From an uncultured Planctomycetaceae bacterium (lineage in GTDB: Bacteria; Planctomycetota; Planctomycetia; Pirellulales; UBA1268), in contig CAJBSQ010000530.1 in NCBI GenBank assembly GCA_903958265.1, forward strand, positions 1-15,783: a stretch of DNA of 15,783 bases, given 5' to 3'. Below the pieces are notes generated by a model. The model did no database searches, was not told the DNA's origin, and saw nothing but the letters and a program-made list of their open reading frames with translations. This document shows positions 1 through 7,487 of the stretch, one piece after another (position 1 is the stretch's first letter; each line of letters begins with the position of its first letter). The position numbers were made by a program, and so were the translations under genes.

Positions 1-249
1 ACCTCCACCAATCCGATCGCCTCGATCTTTGCCTGGACTCGCGGCCTGGCGCATCGTGGGAAACTGGACGGCACGCCCGAGGTGACGAGGTTCGCCGAGA
101 CGCTCGAGCGGGTCTGCATCGAGACGGTGGAGCAGGGGAAGATGACGAAGGACCTCGCGATCCTGATCAGTCCCAGCCAACCGCATCTCACGACGCAGGA
201 GTTTCTGGCGGCGATCGACGCCAACCTCGTGAAGGTCATGTCGGCCTGA
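1..249 (+). CDS. icd: NADP-dependent isocitrate dehydrogenase, C-terminal end (partial)
   Basis: The first 82 codons of the window, in frame 1 and ending in TGA at 247-249, are the C-terminus of a eukaryotic-type homodimeric isocitrate dehydrogenase. This enzyme oxidatively decarboxylates isocitrate to 2-oxoglutarate with NADP in the TCA cycle, in the cytoplasm. The opening residues TSTNPIASIFAWTRGLAHR match the highly conserved 'NPIASIFAWTRGL' block of the family. The following ETLERVCIETVEQGKMTKDL matches the usual 'ALE..SIETIE.GFMTKDLA' block, and the tail (EFLAAIDANLVKVMSA) fits the family's last helix. The 5' part lies outside the window. The gene converges on the channel gene at 290-748, with a hairpin at the stop codon. 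Family assignment is firm from these motifs; the NADP preference is inferred from the subfamily, because the cofactor-binding residues are not in the window. Confidence 0.92.
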   Translation, partial: TSTNPIASIFAWTRGLAHRGKLDGTPEVTRFAETLERVCIETVEQGKMTKDLAILISPSQPHLTTQEFLAAIDANLVKVMSA

Positions 250-273
250 CCCAGCGGTCACGACCGGTGGGTC
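248..273. terminator. Hairpin between convergent icd and channel genes, probable bidirectional terminator
   Basis: An inverted repeat begins inside the icd stop codon: GACCCA (248-253) pairs with TGGGTC (268-273), and CGGTC (255-259) pairs with GACCG (262-266), with one G/G mismatch. The centre is only AC, so the innermost pairs would open to make the loop. No T-tract follows. It sits in the 40-bp gap between two convergent stop codons, which is where a shared terminator would be expected. The pairing is seen directly; the terminator function is inferred. Confidence 0.45.
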
Positions 274-289
274 GCAGGCAGGGCGATCG

Positions 290-748
290 TCACGGGAGAA
301 CGTCGTCGGAGCCGGCATGCCTCCGGGCGGTGTTGGATAGGATCGCGAACAGCATCGCGGTGTTGAGGCCGGCCACGAGGATGCCGTTGGTGGCCTCCAT
401 TGGCTCGAGCACGCAGTAGGGCGACACCAGCGTATGTTTGCCGGTTCCGAGGGTCGTGAAAGTCGTTCCGGAAAAGTAGACCACGTCGTGAATGTGTTCG
501 AAGTGGCCGTAGTACCAGAGCACGATGGACCAGAGGCCGATCTGCAGGAAGCTCGAGATCACCAGCAGCGCCGCGGCCAGAAGCATCGGAGACATCACGA
601 TTCGGGCACGGGCTGCGCTCGGGAACCAGCGGCGAAAGGCCACCTGCGACTCCAGCACCAGGAACATGAAGAACGAGTGCAGCACGAGGCATGCCATGAT
701 CGTCATGACGCCCGCCGCGAACACCACGTGTATTCGATAGTCGATCAC
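290..748 (-). CDS. Small ion-channel-like membrane protein (Ion_trans_2 type) with unusual filter
   Basis: A 152-residue membrane protein resembling the bacterial two-TM 'ion channel' family (pore-loop potassium-channel fold). Hydrophobic segments lie at about residues 8-33, 50-80 and 121-139. Between the last two is a pore-helix-like stretch (VVYFSGTTFTTLGTG, residues 89-103). The following PMEATNGILVAGLNTAMLF matches the 'EAANGILLFGWSTALLF' type of inner helix I recall from this family. The family's filter normally reads T-L-G-Y-G-D; here it reads T99-L-G-T-G-K104, so the signature Tyr and Asp are both replaced. The start is GTG at 748, supported by GGGAG eight bases upstream; no ATG fits as well. 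The gene stands alone, convergent with icd and about 150 bp downstream of the OPT gene in the same direction. The fold assignment is fairly confident; potassium selectivity cannot be assumed. Confidence 0.75.
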   Translation of the reverse strand: MIDYRIHVVFAAGVMTIMACLVLHSFFMFLVLESQVAFRRWFPSAARARIVMSPMLLAAALLVISSFLQIGLWSIVLWYYGHFEHIHDVVYFSGTTFTTLGTGKHTLVSPYCVLEPMEATNGILVAGLNTAMLFAILSNTARRHAGSDDVLP

Positions 749-898
749 CCGGCGAACTCCCGGTCACTCGTGGCATCACGGTGACGCCCGTACCTCACGG
801 CGGGCACGGGCTAGAGTCTACCGGGGTGGCGAAACCTCTGCCCACCGGCGTCGCACCCGCCTGTGGTGCCTGCCGAACCATTTTCTCGTGGTGGCCCG

Positions 899-2779
899 TC
901 ATCCCGCGCCGAACGCCTTCAGCGCCTCGAGCACGAGGATGATCGCCACGCCCATCAGGCTCTCTCCCGCGATCAGGCCGCTCGAGACTGGCACCGTGTA
1001 GGTCTCGGCCAGCTGTGGCCGGGCGCGGGCGATGATCCAGGCGACGAGGGCGCCGGCGAACATCGCGAACGAGTTGAAGGCCGGGATCACGCCGGCGATG
1101 CCCAGGCCGGTGGTCGAGGGGAGCCAAGGTCGCCATGACTTCGGCCCGAACTCTTCGAGCAGCGTGAGCAGGATGCCGATCGTAGCCCCGATCGCGATCG
1201 CGGCCAGCGCACCGGCTGGCAGGGCACCGATTCCGTTGGCGAGGAGTTCGGCGACGCCGGCCCAGACTTTCGCCGACGGTGCGGGGAGGGCCTCGGTGCC
1301 GAGCTTCGTGGGATCTCGCTGCACGACGAAGAGGTAGGCCGGCACCGATACGATCGTGCCGGCGATCACGCCGAAGAACTGCGAGATCGTCTGCTTCCGC
1401 GGATTGCCACCGAGGAGGTAGCCGCACTTCAAGTCGGTGAGCAGGTCGGCCGCATGCGAGGCGGCCCCGGAGGTGATCGACGCGGTCATCAGGTTGGTGG
1501 TGATGTTGGAGGGGGCGACCACGCCATACATCAGCTGCGTGATCTTGCCCATCGCGCCGATCGGCGTGATGTCGGTCTCTCCGGTGGCCCGCGCCGCTAC
1601 GATCGACAGGAAGAAGGTGACGAGCACCGCGAGAATGCCCATCCACCAGGTGATGTCGAACAGCCAGTGGCCGAGAATCACGCAGGCAGTGCCCGCGGCG
1701 AGCGTGCCGGCCACAAACCAGCTCGACGGCACCTCGACGTGGGCGAGCGGGTCGTCGTGATCGGCCTTCGCCGCGCCCCCCACGAGCCGGCCGAGGCCGC
1801 CGAAGGCACGGAGGACCGTCTTCCACTTGAGGGCGAATGAGAGGAGCCCCGACGACACCATCATCGCCGTCGAGGGCCAGAGCACCCAGGATACGATCCC
1901 GCGGTAGCCCGGCTGGGCGATGCCCCTCTCGACGAGGATTGGCCCGATGACGCCATAGAAGATGATCGAGCCCACGAGCATCGACGCGGCCACCCGCAGC
2001 CCCATGATCGCGCCGGCTGCGACCATGATCAGCGAGCCCTCGATGCCGATCGTATATCGGCTGAGCAGGTCGCGGGCGAACGGAAACGGACCGAAGGGGA
2101 TCTCGCTCGGGATCGCCCAGCCGGCGAGCGGCTTGATGCCCCCCACGAGGTCGCGCCACAGGGCGACGACGGCCCCGAGAAGGGCCGCACCGAACAGCGA
2201 CCGGGCCTTCACGACCGCCTCGCCCCCGGCGCTGTGCATGCTGGAGAGCGTCTCGGCGGTGGCGATGCCGGAGGGGAAGGGGAGCTGGTCGATGTTGATC
2301 AGCTGCCGCTTGAGCGGGATCGCCATGAACACGCCGAGCATGGAGAGCGCCACGAGCCAGAGGCCGATCTCCCACCACTCGAGCAAGCGGCCGGTGGTGA
2401 GGTAGAGGGCAGGGATCGCCGATACGAGGCCGGCGCTCGACATGTAGCCGGCGGCACTGGCAGCGCTCGACATCGTGTAGTTTTCAAGCGTGGAGAACGG
2501 CCGGGCACGGTAGGCGGGCACCACCTGCTCGAGAAACTTGAACACCGCATAGGCGATGATGCTGGCGGTGATGGTGACGCCGAGGCCCCAGCCGGTCTTA
2601 AGGCCGACATACAGGTTCGACACCGACATCAGCCCGCCGATCAGCATCCCGGTGACGACGGCCCGCGGCGTGAGCTGCACGGCATCGTCGCCGGCATAGA
2701 CGTTGTCGAGCCACCACCTCCCGGCCTCGCGGTCGTCGGCGAACGGTGGATGCTTGTCAGGCACGGCGCGCTGGGTCAT
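899..2779 (-). CDS. OPT/YSL-family oligopeptide (or metal-chelate) transporter
   Basis: A 626-residue polytopic inner-membrane protein of the oligopeptide transporter superfamily. Members import peptides or metal-chelate complexes, driven by protons. After a short soluble N-terminus, the first membrane block reads GLMSVSNLYVGLKTGWGLG (residues 49-67), the family's typical first helix pair. ENYTMSSAASAAGYMSSAG (99-117) is the conserved N-x-x-x-x-SAA block. A third conserved block in the middle (ATGETDITPIGAMGKITQLM and the SNITTNLMTASITSGAA that follows) is also characteristic. Many further hydrophobic segments fill the length, which is normal for prokaryotic members. I chose the ATG at 2779 because AGGAA lies seven bases upstream and the family N-terminus starts there. 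An in-frame start at 2896 would add an Arg-rich, non-conserved 39-residue leader. Substrate cannot be told from sequence. The protein ends in ALKAFGAG at 899. Confidence 0.92.
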   Translation of the reverse strand: MTQRAVPDKHPPFADDREAGRWWLDNVYAGDDAVQLTPRAVVTGMLIGGLMSVSNLYVGLKTGWGLGVTITASIIAYAVFKFLEQVVPAYRARPFSTLENYTMSSAASAAGYMSSAGLVSAIPALYLTTGRLLEWWEIGLWLVALSMLGVFMAIPLKRQLINIDQLPFPSGIATAETLSSMHSAGGEAVVKARSLFGAALLGAVVALWRDLVGGIKPLAGWAIPSEIPFGPFPFARDLLSRYTIGIEGSLIMVAAGAIMGLRVAASMLVGSIIFYGVIGPILVERGIAQPGYRGIVSWVLWPSTAMMVSSGLLSFALKWKTVLRAFGGLGRLVGGAAKADHDDPLAHVEVPSSWFVAGTLAAGTACVILGHWLFDITWWMGILAVLVTFFLSIVAARATGETDITPIGAMGKITQLMYGVVAPSNITTNLMTASITSGAASHAADLLTDLKCGYLLGGNPRKQTISQFFGVIAGTIVSVPAYLFVVQRDPTKLGTEALPAPSAKVWAGVAELLANGIGALPAGALAAIAIGATIGILLTLLEEFGPKSWRPWLPSTTGLGIAGVIPAFNSFAMFAGALVAWIIARARPQLAETYTVPVSSGLIAGESLMGVAIILVLEALKAFGAG

Positions 2780-2913
2780 GGTCGGCTTCCTGGAAAAGCG
2801 GTCGAATCGCGTGAGGCTACCCGGTGAGCCACCACGGCGGCGACCGCGGCCTGGGAGAACGAGTGCTCTCTCGGATTCGCGCCTGGAATCGTTCACCCAG
2901 GCAAGGAGTCAGG

Positions 2914-3085
2914 CTATCCCCAGCCGAAGAGGGTCGGCGGGGTTTTCCCGAGTACCGCCTCGTGGCGGCTAATCGGTTCTCCGAGGTGCGCGAGGATCTT
3001 GCGGATCGTTCCCGGTTCGGTGATGAACGCGATGAGTCGGATGTCGCCACCGCAGTTGAGGCACTCGAGGGTTTCGAGGGCCGGC
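2914..3085 (-). pseudogene. IS91-like transposase, C-terminal remnant
   Basis: The reading frame on the minus strand gives LECLNCGGDIRLIAFITEPG followed by TIRKILAHLGEP. This is the characteristic zinc-knuckle-plus-helix end of IS91-family (Y2-type rolling-circle) transposases, whose usual form is CPxCGGxMRxIAFI...IxxILxHLG. The frame closes with TAG inside a GGGGATAGCC sequence at about 2914-2922. No catalytic tyrosine region is present. The homology begins immediately after the stop codon of the secreted propeller gene (3086), so about 170 bp of the element remain. It is a decayed relic, not a functional gene. The family call rests on the recalled C-terminal motif and is moderately secure. 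Confidence 0.65.
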
Positions 3086-5662
3086 TCAGAACGCGACGAC
3101 GATCGGATCGATGGCGATCGGCCCCGCGGCACCCGGGGAGAGGTCGGCGGCCGCGAGGAGCACGGCCGGGTCGACGAGCGGATGCGCCGTCACCTGTCCT
3201 GGAGACACGGCGTAGAGCACATCACCGATCCGCACGCTGCGATCGATCGAGTCGGTGTGTTCGATCGTGCCGAGCCGCGTGAACGCATCGAGGGAGCCGG
3301 TATCGATGCGGAACACGACGAGGTCGGTCATCCAGCCTGTCTCCTGGACCGGTAGCGCCAGGATCCCCTGCTCCGCGAACCAGCCGAGCGCGTGGTGGTC
3401 CCACGAGGCGGGAGACCACGAGCCCCAGTCGCCACCCACAAACGTGTAGGTCGCCGAACGCTTCGGCGCCGCGGGGTCGCCCACGTCGAAGATGGAGAGT
3501 TGTAGCCCTGCATCGCGGCCGGTGATCGGATCGACGTCGCGGCCGACGCCGAGCAGGTGCGTGTCATCCAGCGGCATGAGGTGCGTGGAGTATCCCGGTA
3601 CCTTCAACTCGCTGGTCACGCGCGGCGCGGTTGGCGTGGAGAGGTCGATCACGAACAGCGGATCGATCTGCCGGAACGTGCTCACATAGCCGCGGTCGCC
3701 TGCGAATCGCACGGAGTAGATCCGCTCCCCGCGGGCGAGGCCCGACACGCTCCCCACCGCTTCGAGCCGCCCGGCTGTGGCGGCCAGCACGGTGACGGCG
3801 TTCGACGCTCCGTCACCAAAGCCGTCGGTCGTGGCGATCCGCAGCAGGCCGTCGTGCTCGTCGAGCGAGAACTGGTCGAGCGTCATGCCTGCGACTGATC
3901 CCATCGCCACCAGCGGCGCATCGACAGCGGTGATATCAAACTTGTAGACGTTCGTGGTTGTGCCAGCATCAGCGCCATCCCACCACGAGCCCACGTGGGT
4001 GTCGACCACATAAAGCCCCGACGTCGAGGCAAAGATGCGGCCGCCGACGCCGCCCGCCGTGGTGGTGGCGTCGGGTCCGGCGACGGCATCGCCCACGGTA
4101 AACGACACCACCGACAGCAGGCTTGTGTCACCACCGTCGACAGGCAGCGACGTTCGGGCCGGATCGACCAGCGCGCCCGACGACTCGTCGCCAGCTGCAT
4201 CGACGACCTGGTAACCCGGCAGCAACGTCTCGCCCCAGGCCTTCTCCAGACGGTCGCGGTACGACGCCTCATCCTCGTAACGGGTGCCGGTGCCGTCTCT
4301 CGGATTGATCGGACCGAACACGAAGGACGGCCTGCCCACAGCGGGAGTGAGAGTGGGCACGGGTGACGGCGGCACAGGAGTCGCCGGATCCGCTACGACA
4401 CCCGGCACCGGCAGGTCGATCGAGCCCTGCGTCACGACCGTCACGCGGTCGCCGATCGCCCGGGCGTCAACCAGCCAGCCGTCGAGCCTCGTGGTCTCCA
4501 CGATCACCGGCGACGCGGGAGCTGCCACGTCCACCACGGTCACCACGACCTGCCAGCGGGTCGGCGAGTGGATCGGCATCATGGCAGCGGTGCCGATGGC
4601 GACGTCGGACTGGCCCCACTCCTGCGAGATCACGGTCAACCGCGTGCCCGCGAGAAAGAGTTGCCGCTCGTCGCCCGGCAGGGCGAGATGCGAGACCACG
4701 CCGAGCTGCTCCGGCGTCGCAACGTCGAGAATGTCGATGCCGTCGCCGGCGAGTGCGAACAGGTGCGACCCATCGGTCTTCACGCGATCGCCCTCATCGA
4801 CGCCCGCAACCTGCGTCGGTGTCTGGGAATAATCTCGCCCAGACGGACCGCTCGCGGTGGCGGTGGACGCAGGGGCGATGCTGCCGTCGAACATCACAAT
4901 CGGCCCACCCCACCACGGCCACACCGGCCTGCCGAGCATGTCGCGGTACCGCGCCACCGCGCCCTCGATCGCCCACGACTTCAGCCGGGCAATGTCTCCG
5001 ACGGGTGCCAGGGGGTTTGTGCTTTCGTTGCCGACGAGCTGCTCGCCCTCGTCGAGCCGCGCGATGTCGATGCCGGCGGTGCCATACATCGCGTCGATGG
5101 CCAGGCCACCGTCGAGCGTGTTTCTGCCTGCGCCGCCGCGGACGGAGTCGACGCCGGTACCGCCGAAGAGCGCGTCGTCGCCGCCGCTTCCCACAATCGC
5201 GTCAACGCCACCATTGCCGCGCACCTCGTCGTTGCCAGCACCGCCGCTGAGTGTGTCGCGGCCCGGCCCACCGAGAATGACGTCGGGGCCATCGCCTCCC
5301 GTGATCACGTCGTTACCGAAGCCCCCTTCGAGCAGCGTGGCGATGCGGGTGTTGCCCGGCACGTTCACCGTGATCGAGTCATCGCCGAACCCACCGACGA
5401 CGTGGATCGACTTCACCCGAGCCGCCGAGCGGACGTCGACCACGGCACCGTTGATGGTCGCCCGGATCTGGCGGAAGTTGGCTGGATTCTGCTCAATGAC
5501 GATCGTGTCGTCGGGCAGCGCCGTGTTTGCGTCCCCCACGACCGTCCACGCGCCTGCCGCGAAGCTCACCGCCAGGGCGTGCCGAGTTTCGAGCTGCTCG
5601 ATGAGCCGCGGCGACTGCCGGGTTTGGCTCCGCCGCCGATTCATTCGCTGCCGCCGCCGCAT
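3086..5662 (-). CDS. Secreted RTX-repeat plus C-terminal beta-propeller protein
   Basis: An 858-residue secreted protein. The Arg-rich N-terminus followed by PRLIEQLETRHALAVS (residues 18-33) is the planctomycete LEPR-type export signature. Residues about 112-195 are tandem hemolysin-type calcium-binding nonapeptides (GGxGxDxhx), for example GGAGNDEVRG and GGDDALFGG. From about residue 277, DYSQTPTQVAGVDEGDRVKT matches the start of the Beta_propel family (secreted proteins with a C-terminal propeller, consensus YSxTNxQVxGVDEADxVKTDG). The propeller-like region runs to about residue 830, with blades such as PLFVIDLSTPTAPRVTSELK. ATG at 5662 is preferred: GGAG lies eight bases upstream and the signature follows. 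An in-frame ATG at 5644 is an alternative, and starts farther upstream would run through the dispersed repeat at 5741-5796. The stop abuts a transposase remnant. Function is unknown; calcium-dependent extracellular binding is a reasonable inference. Confidence 0.85.
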   Translation of the reverse strand: MRRRQRMNRRRSQTRQSPRLIEQLETRHALAVSFAAGAWTVVGDANTALPDDTIVIEQNPANFRQIRATINGAVVDVRSAARVKSIHVVGGFGDDSITVNVPGNTRIATLLEGGFGNDVITGGDGPDVILGGPGRDTLSGGAGNDEVRGNGGVDAIVGSGGDDALFGGTGVDSVRGGAGRNTLDGGLAIDAMYGTAGIDIARLDEGEQLVGNESTNPLAPVGDIARLKSWAIEGAVARYRDMLGRPVWPWWGGPIVMFDGSIAPASTATASGPSGRDYSQTPTQVAGVDEGDRVKTDGSHLFALAGDGIDILDVATPEQLGVVSHLALPGDERQLFLAGTRLTVISQEWGQSDVAIGTAAMMPIHSPTRWQVVVTVVDVAAPASPVIVETTRLDGWLVDARAIGDRVTVVTQGSIDLPVPGVVADPATPVPPSPVPTLTPAVGRPSFVFGPINPRDGTGTRYEDEASYRDRLEKAWGETLLPGYQVVDAAGDESSGALVDPARTSLPVDGGDTSLLSVVSFTVGDAVAGPDATTTAGGVGGRIFASTSGLYVVDTHVGSWWDGADAGTTTNVYKFDITAVDAPLVAMGSVAGMTLDQFSLDEHDGLLRIATTDGFGDGASNAVTVLAATAGRLEAVGSVSGLARGERIYSVRFAGDRGYVSTFRQIDPLFVIDLSTPTAPRVTSELKVPGYSTHLMPLDDTHLLGVGRDVDPITGRDAGLQLSIFDVGDPAAPKRSATYTFVGGDWGSWSPASWDHHALGWFAEQGILALPVQETGWMTDLVVFRIDTGSLDAFTRLGTIEHTDSIDRSVRIGDVLYAVSPGQVTAHPLVDPAVLLAAADLSPGAAGPIAIDPIVVAF
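5078..5329 (-). repeat. RTX-type Ca-binding nonapeptide repeats within the propeller gene
   Basis: About nine tandem glycine/aspartate-rich units of the form GGxGxDxhx are encoded here, corresponding to residues 112-195 of the 858-residue protein (GGFGNDVIT, GGDGPDVIL, GGPGRDTLS, GGAGNDEVR and so on). In the RTX family these units form a parallel beta-roll that binds calcium in the turns. The last units (GGLAIDAMY, GTAGIDIAR) deviate from the consensus, as is common at the edge of an RTX block. Confidence 0.85.
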
Positions 5663-5740
5663 GACGCCGTCTCCGGGGTGATCACCCGACACCGACTGAA
5701 CCCCGCAGACGTTATGGGGTTGGTAGGGCCGGGTCAAGGA

Positions 5741-5796
5741 GGGATAGCCCGGCCACTGGCCCTTCCGCCACCATTTCGGAGCTGGTGAGCGGTCCG
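5741..5796 (-). repeat. Dispersed intergenic repeat, copy A
   Basis: This 56-bp segment matches copy B (7546-7601) with about five mismatches. Its first 28 bp (5741-5768) also match copy C (15059-15086, opposite strand) with three mismatches. Read on the minus strand, it ends in GGCTATCCC, which points toward the propeller start codon 78 bp downstream. No open reading frame explains the conservation. Confidence 0.75.
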
Positions 5797-5962
5797 TGAG
5801 CCGCGTGAGCCGCGTGCTTGCGTATCCCGGGCCCCGCGATTCGTGAAACGCCTGCCTTCCCTCCCGGAGTGGCGTTTCTCCAGCGTCGCCTGGCCGAAGC
5901 CGCCATGGTTCGCGTGGCATAACCGCGGCGTGCAACTCACCCGCGGCGTGACGGCGATGTAT

Positions 5963-5980
5963 GCCCGCGCCGCCGCGGGC
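5963..5980 (-). terminator. GC-rich hairpin downstream of the PEP-CTERM gene
   Basis: GCCCGCG (5963-5969) pairs perfectly with CGCGGGC (5974-5980) around a four-base loop, about 64 bases after the PEP-CTERM stop codon. No T-run follows. In such GC-rich DNA short perfect stems also occur by chance, so terminator function is only a possibility. Confidence 0.3.
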
Positions 5981-6043
5981 CACGCGACCTTCCCGGCGCT
6001 CATGCGGCTCTTGCCCGACGTCGCCGGCCGCGTCACGGCAGGA

Positions 6044-7195
6044 TCATGCTTGGGAGCGAGACGCCCAGGCGTTTCGGGCCCGGTTGAGCTTTCCGATCAC
6101 GAACACCCCGGCTCCCGCGCCGAGGGAGAGCAGCATGGCAGCCGACGGCTCCGGCACGTAGACCGCCTGCAGGGTCGTCGCGCCGTTGGTCAGTTGCAAC
6201 TGCCAGTCGGCGGTGTCGCTGGTCAGGAGGCCGAAGAGGCTGTTGTTCATGGCGATCGTGCCCGTGCTGGCCGTCATCAGGTTGAACGTCTGGCCGAGCG
6301 TCAGTTGCGTGCCGGTGTAGTCGATGTCCATATAACCCTGCGTCAGATTCGCTGCGACGCCGGCCGAGCCGACGATCGTGCCAGTCAGGTTGATGAGCGA
6401 CGGCCCGTTTTGATCGAATGAGAACTGAATCAGGCCGTTTCGAGGGGTGCTCGTGGCGGCGTTGGCCATTTCGAGCCCCCACACGCTGACACTCGCTTGG
6501 GAGCCGATGATCGACAGGATCGCGCTGTTCGCGGCGCCGTTGCCGCCGCCAAACCGCAGGGCTTGGGACACGGTCACGGGCTGGCCGAGTGTCACGGCGG
6601 CGTTGCCGCTGATCCGGAGTTCGGCCTGCTGAAAGTTCGCCGATGCCTGATTGCGGTTGAGCACCACGTTGCCGCCAGTGGTACCAGTAACGGCGCCCAC
6701 AGTCGAAAACGTTCCGCCGCTGATCGTATACAGGCCGTTTGAAGAGGCGTCTGCGCCGACGTTTTCACCGATCCGAAGTTCGCCCTTGTTGTAGTAGAAC
6801 ACGCCACCCGTCTGCGTGAACGTGCCAGAGCCGGATGCCCCGATGCGACCGACCTTATAGATGCCGGCAGTGGAGCCGTCGAAGTGTTGGATCGTGCCCG
6901 AACTGAGCGTGAGCGACCCCATCTTGGCATTGCCGACGCTGGAGCTGATCCAGAACTCGTCGTTCATCATCACCGGGTATCCCTGTCCATCGACGACGGG
7001 CAAGAAAGATGGTTGATTTGAGAAAGTGGCGCCGCTCCAGTTACCCGCATTGGTCCAATACCCATACGTCGTGCTGTCGACCGTCGTGCCCGAGACCGAC
7101 CCGTTCCAGGTGCTTTGAGCCATCGCAGTCGTGCTTGCCACCGTCAAAGCCACCGTGCACGCGCACGCCATCACCATTCGCTTGATCATCGCCAT
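6044..7195 (-). CDS. PEP-CTERM sorting-domain surface protein
   Basis: A 383-residue exported protein. It begins with a Sec signal peptide (MAMIKRMVMACACTVALTVA, then STTAMAQ with an AxA-type cleavage site). A Ser/Thr/Gly/Asn-rich beta-structured body follows, containing loose repeats such as GSGTFTQTGG and GLYTISGGTF, typical of autotransporter-like solenoids. The C-terminus is VPEPSAAMLL (from residue 347), a hydrophobic helix, then a basic tail KLNRAR plus nine residues. This is the tripartite PEP-CTERM signal that exosortase recognises and cleaves in bacteria making extracellular polysaccharide. No exosortase gene is in the window. The ATG at 7195 has AAGGA eight bases upstream; in-frame starts farther upstream would add a leader before the signal peptide. 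A sigma-54 promoter candidate lies about 140 bp upstream. The basic tail is longer than in most PEP-CTERM proteins. Role: probably matrix or surface anchoring; the exact ligand is unknown. Confidence 0.9.
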   Translation of the reverse strand: MAMIKRMVMACACTVALTVASTTAMAQSTWNGSVSGTTVDSTTYGYWTNAGNWSGATFSNQPSFLPVVDGQGYPVMMNDEFWISSSVGNAKMGSLTLSSGTIQHFDGSTAGIYKVGRIGASGSGTFTQTGGVFYYNKGELRIGENVGADASSNGLYTISGGTFSTVGAVTGTTGGNVVLNRNQASANFQQAELRISGNAAVTLGQPVTVSQALRFGGGNGAANSAILSIIGSQASVSVWGLEMANAATSTPRNGLIQFSFDQNGPSLINLTGTIVGSAGVAANLTQGYMDIDYTGTQLTLGQTFNLMTASTGTIAMNNSLFGLLTSDTADWQLQLTNGATTLQAVYVPEPSAAMLLSLGAGAGVFVIGKLNRARNAWASRSQA

Positions 7196-7336
7196 GGTCG
7201 AGATCCTTTTGATGTTGAGACAAGTCTGTCGCACGCTGAGATCGAGTGCCGTTCGATCGCCTCGCGACAGCCGTCCCTGGTGAACCCAAAGTTGGTTGGC
7301 CCGCTGAGCGCCACACCCCCACACACTTTTCTAACG

Positions 7337-7352
7337 TGCACACCTCGTGCCA
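7337..7352 (-). promoter_or_regulatory. Putative sigma-54 (RpoN) promoter of the PEP-CTERM gene
   Basis: The minus strand reads TGGCACGAGGTGTGCA. The sigma-54 consensus is TGGCACR-N4-TTGCW; every informative position matches except the first T of TTGC, which is G. The GG and GC doublets have the required spacing. Transcription would start near 7326, giving a leader of about 130 bases. PEP-CTERM genes in some floc-forming Proteobacteria are activated through RpoN with the PrsK/PrsR system, so the call fits known biology, but it remains a prediction. Confidence 0.5.
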
Positions 7353-7368
7353 GAAGGACTGCCCAGAC

Positions 7369-7401
7369 TCAAGAATATTTCCTTTCAGGAAAACGTCTTG
7401 A
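7369..7401. promoter_or_regulatory. Nested AT-rich inverted repeat
   Basis: Outer arms TCAAGA (7369-7374) and TCTTGA (7396-7401) enclose inner arms TTTCCT (7378-7383) and AGGAAA (7387-7392). The gaps between arms are three bases on each side and the centre is three bases. Its centre is about 59 bases upstream of the predicted sigma-54 start site. It could be a regulator site, a bend site between enhancer and promoter, or a chance hairpin. Confidence 0.4.
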
Positions 7402-7454
7402 AAACGAATGTCTTGTGCCGTTGCCGGCCGATACGACGCCGGTGACGGATGGGA

Positions 7455-7479
7455 CGACTGGAGCGAATCGCTCCAGTCG
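7455..7479. promoter_or_regulatory. 25-bp palindrome, left member of a pair (candidate enhancer/operator)
   Basis: Arms CGACTGGAGCGA (7455-7466) and TCGCTCCAGTCG (7468-7479) are perfectly complementary around one central A at 7467. The core TGGAGCGAATCGCTCCA is shared with the neighbouring palindrome, whose centre is 33 bp away, close to three helical turns. Relative to the predicted sigma-54 start it centres near -141. Confidence 0.55.
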
Positions 7480-7487
7480 GAGCCGCC

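Larger units (their letters stand above)
5663..6043. other. Intergenic region upstream of the propeller gene and downstream of the PEP-CTERM gene
   Basis: This 381-bp stretch shows no convincing gene. Its recognisable contents are the dispersed repeat copy at 5741-5796, a short tandem repeat (unit CGTGAGCCG, 5795-5816, about 2.4 copies), a GC-rich hairpin at 5963-5980, and two direct copies of CCGCGGCGTG around 5924-5950. Translations of this region are Arg/Pro-rich and low-complexity, and I do not accept them as coding. Confidence 0.6.

Noticed and set aside
795..2378. Long open frame antisense-phase to the OPT transporter
   Set aside because: It lies in another frame of the same strand as a clearly conserved membrane transporter. 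Its translation is Arg/Gly/His-rich with no motifs, which is the usual by-product of GC-rich codon use.
4568..5788. 406-codon plus-strand open frame opposite the propeller gene
   Set aside because: It is the complement of the conserved RTX and propeller coding sequence, low in motif content, and crosses the gene's start region and the dispersed repeat.
5843..6043. Plus-strand frame starting near 5843 that could encode a small protein
   Set aside because: It has no ribosome site, is rich in Arg/Pro/Ala, and runs on into sequence antisense to the PEP-CTERM gene.
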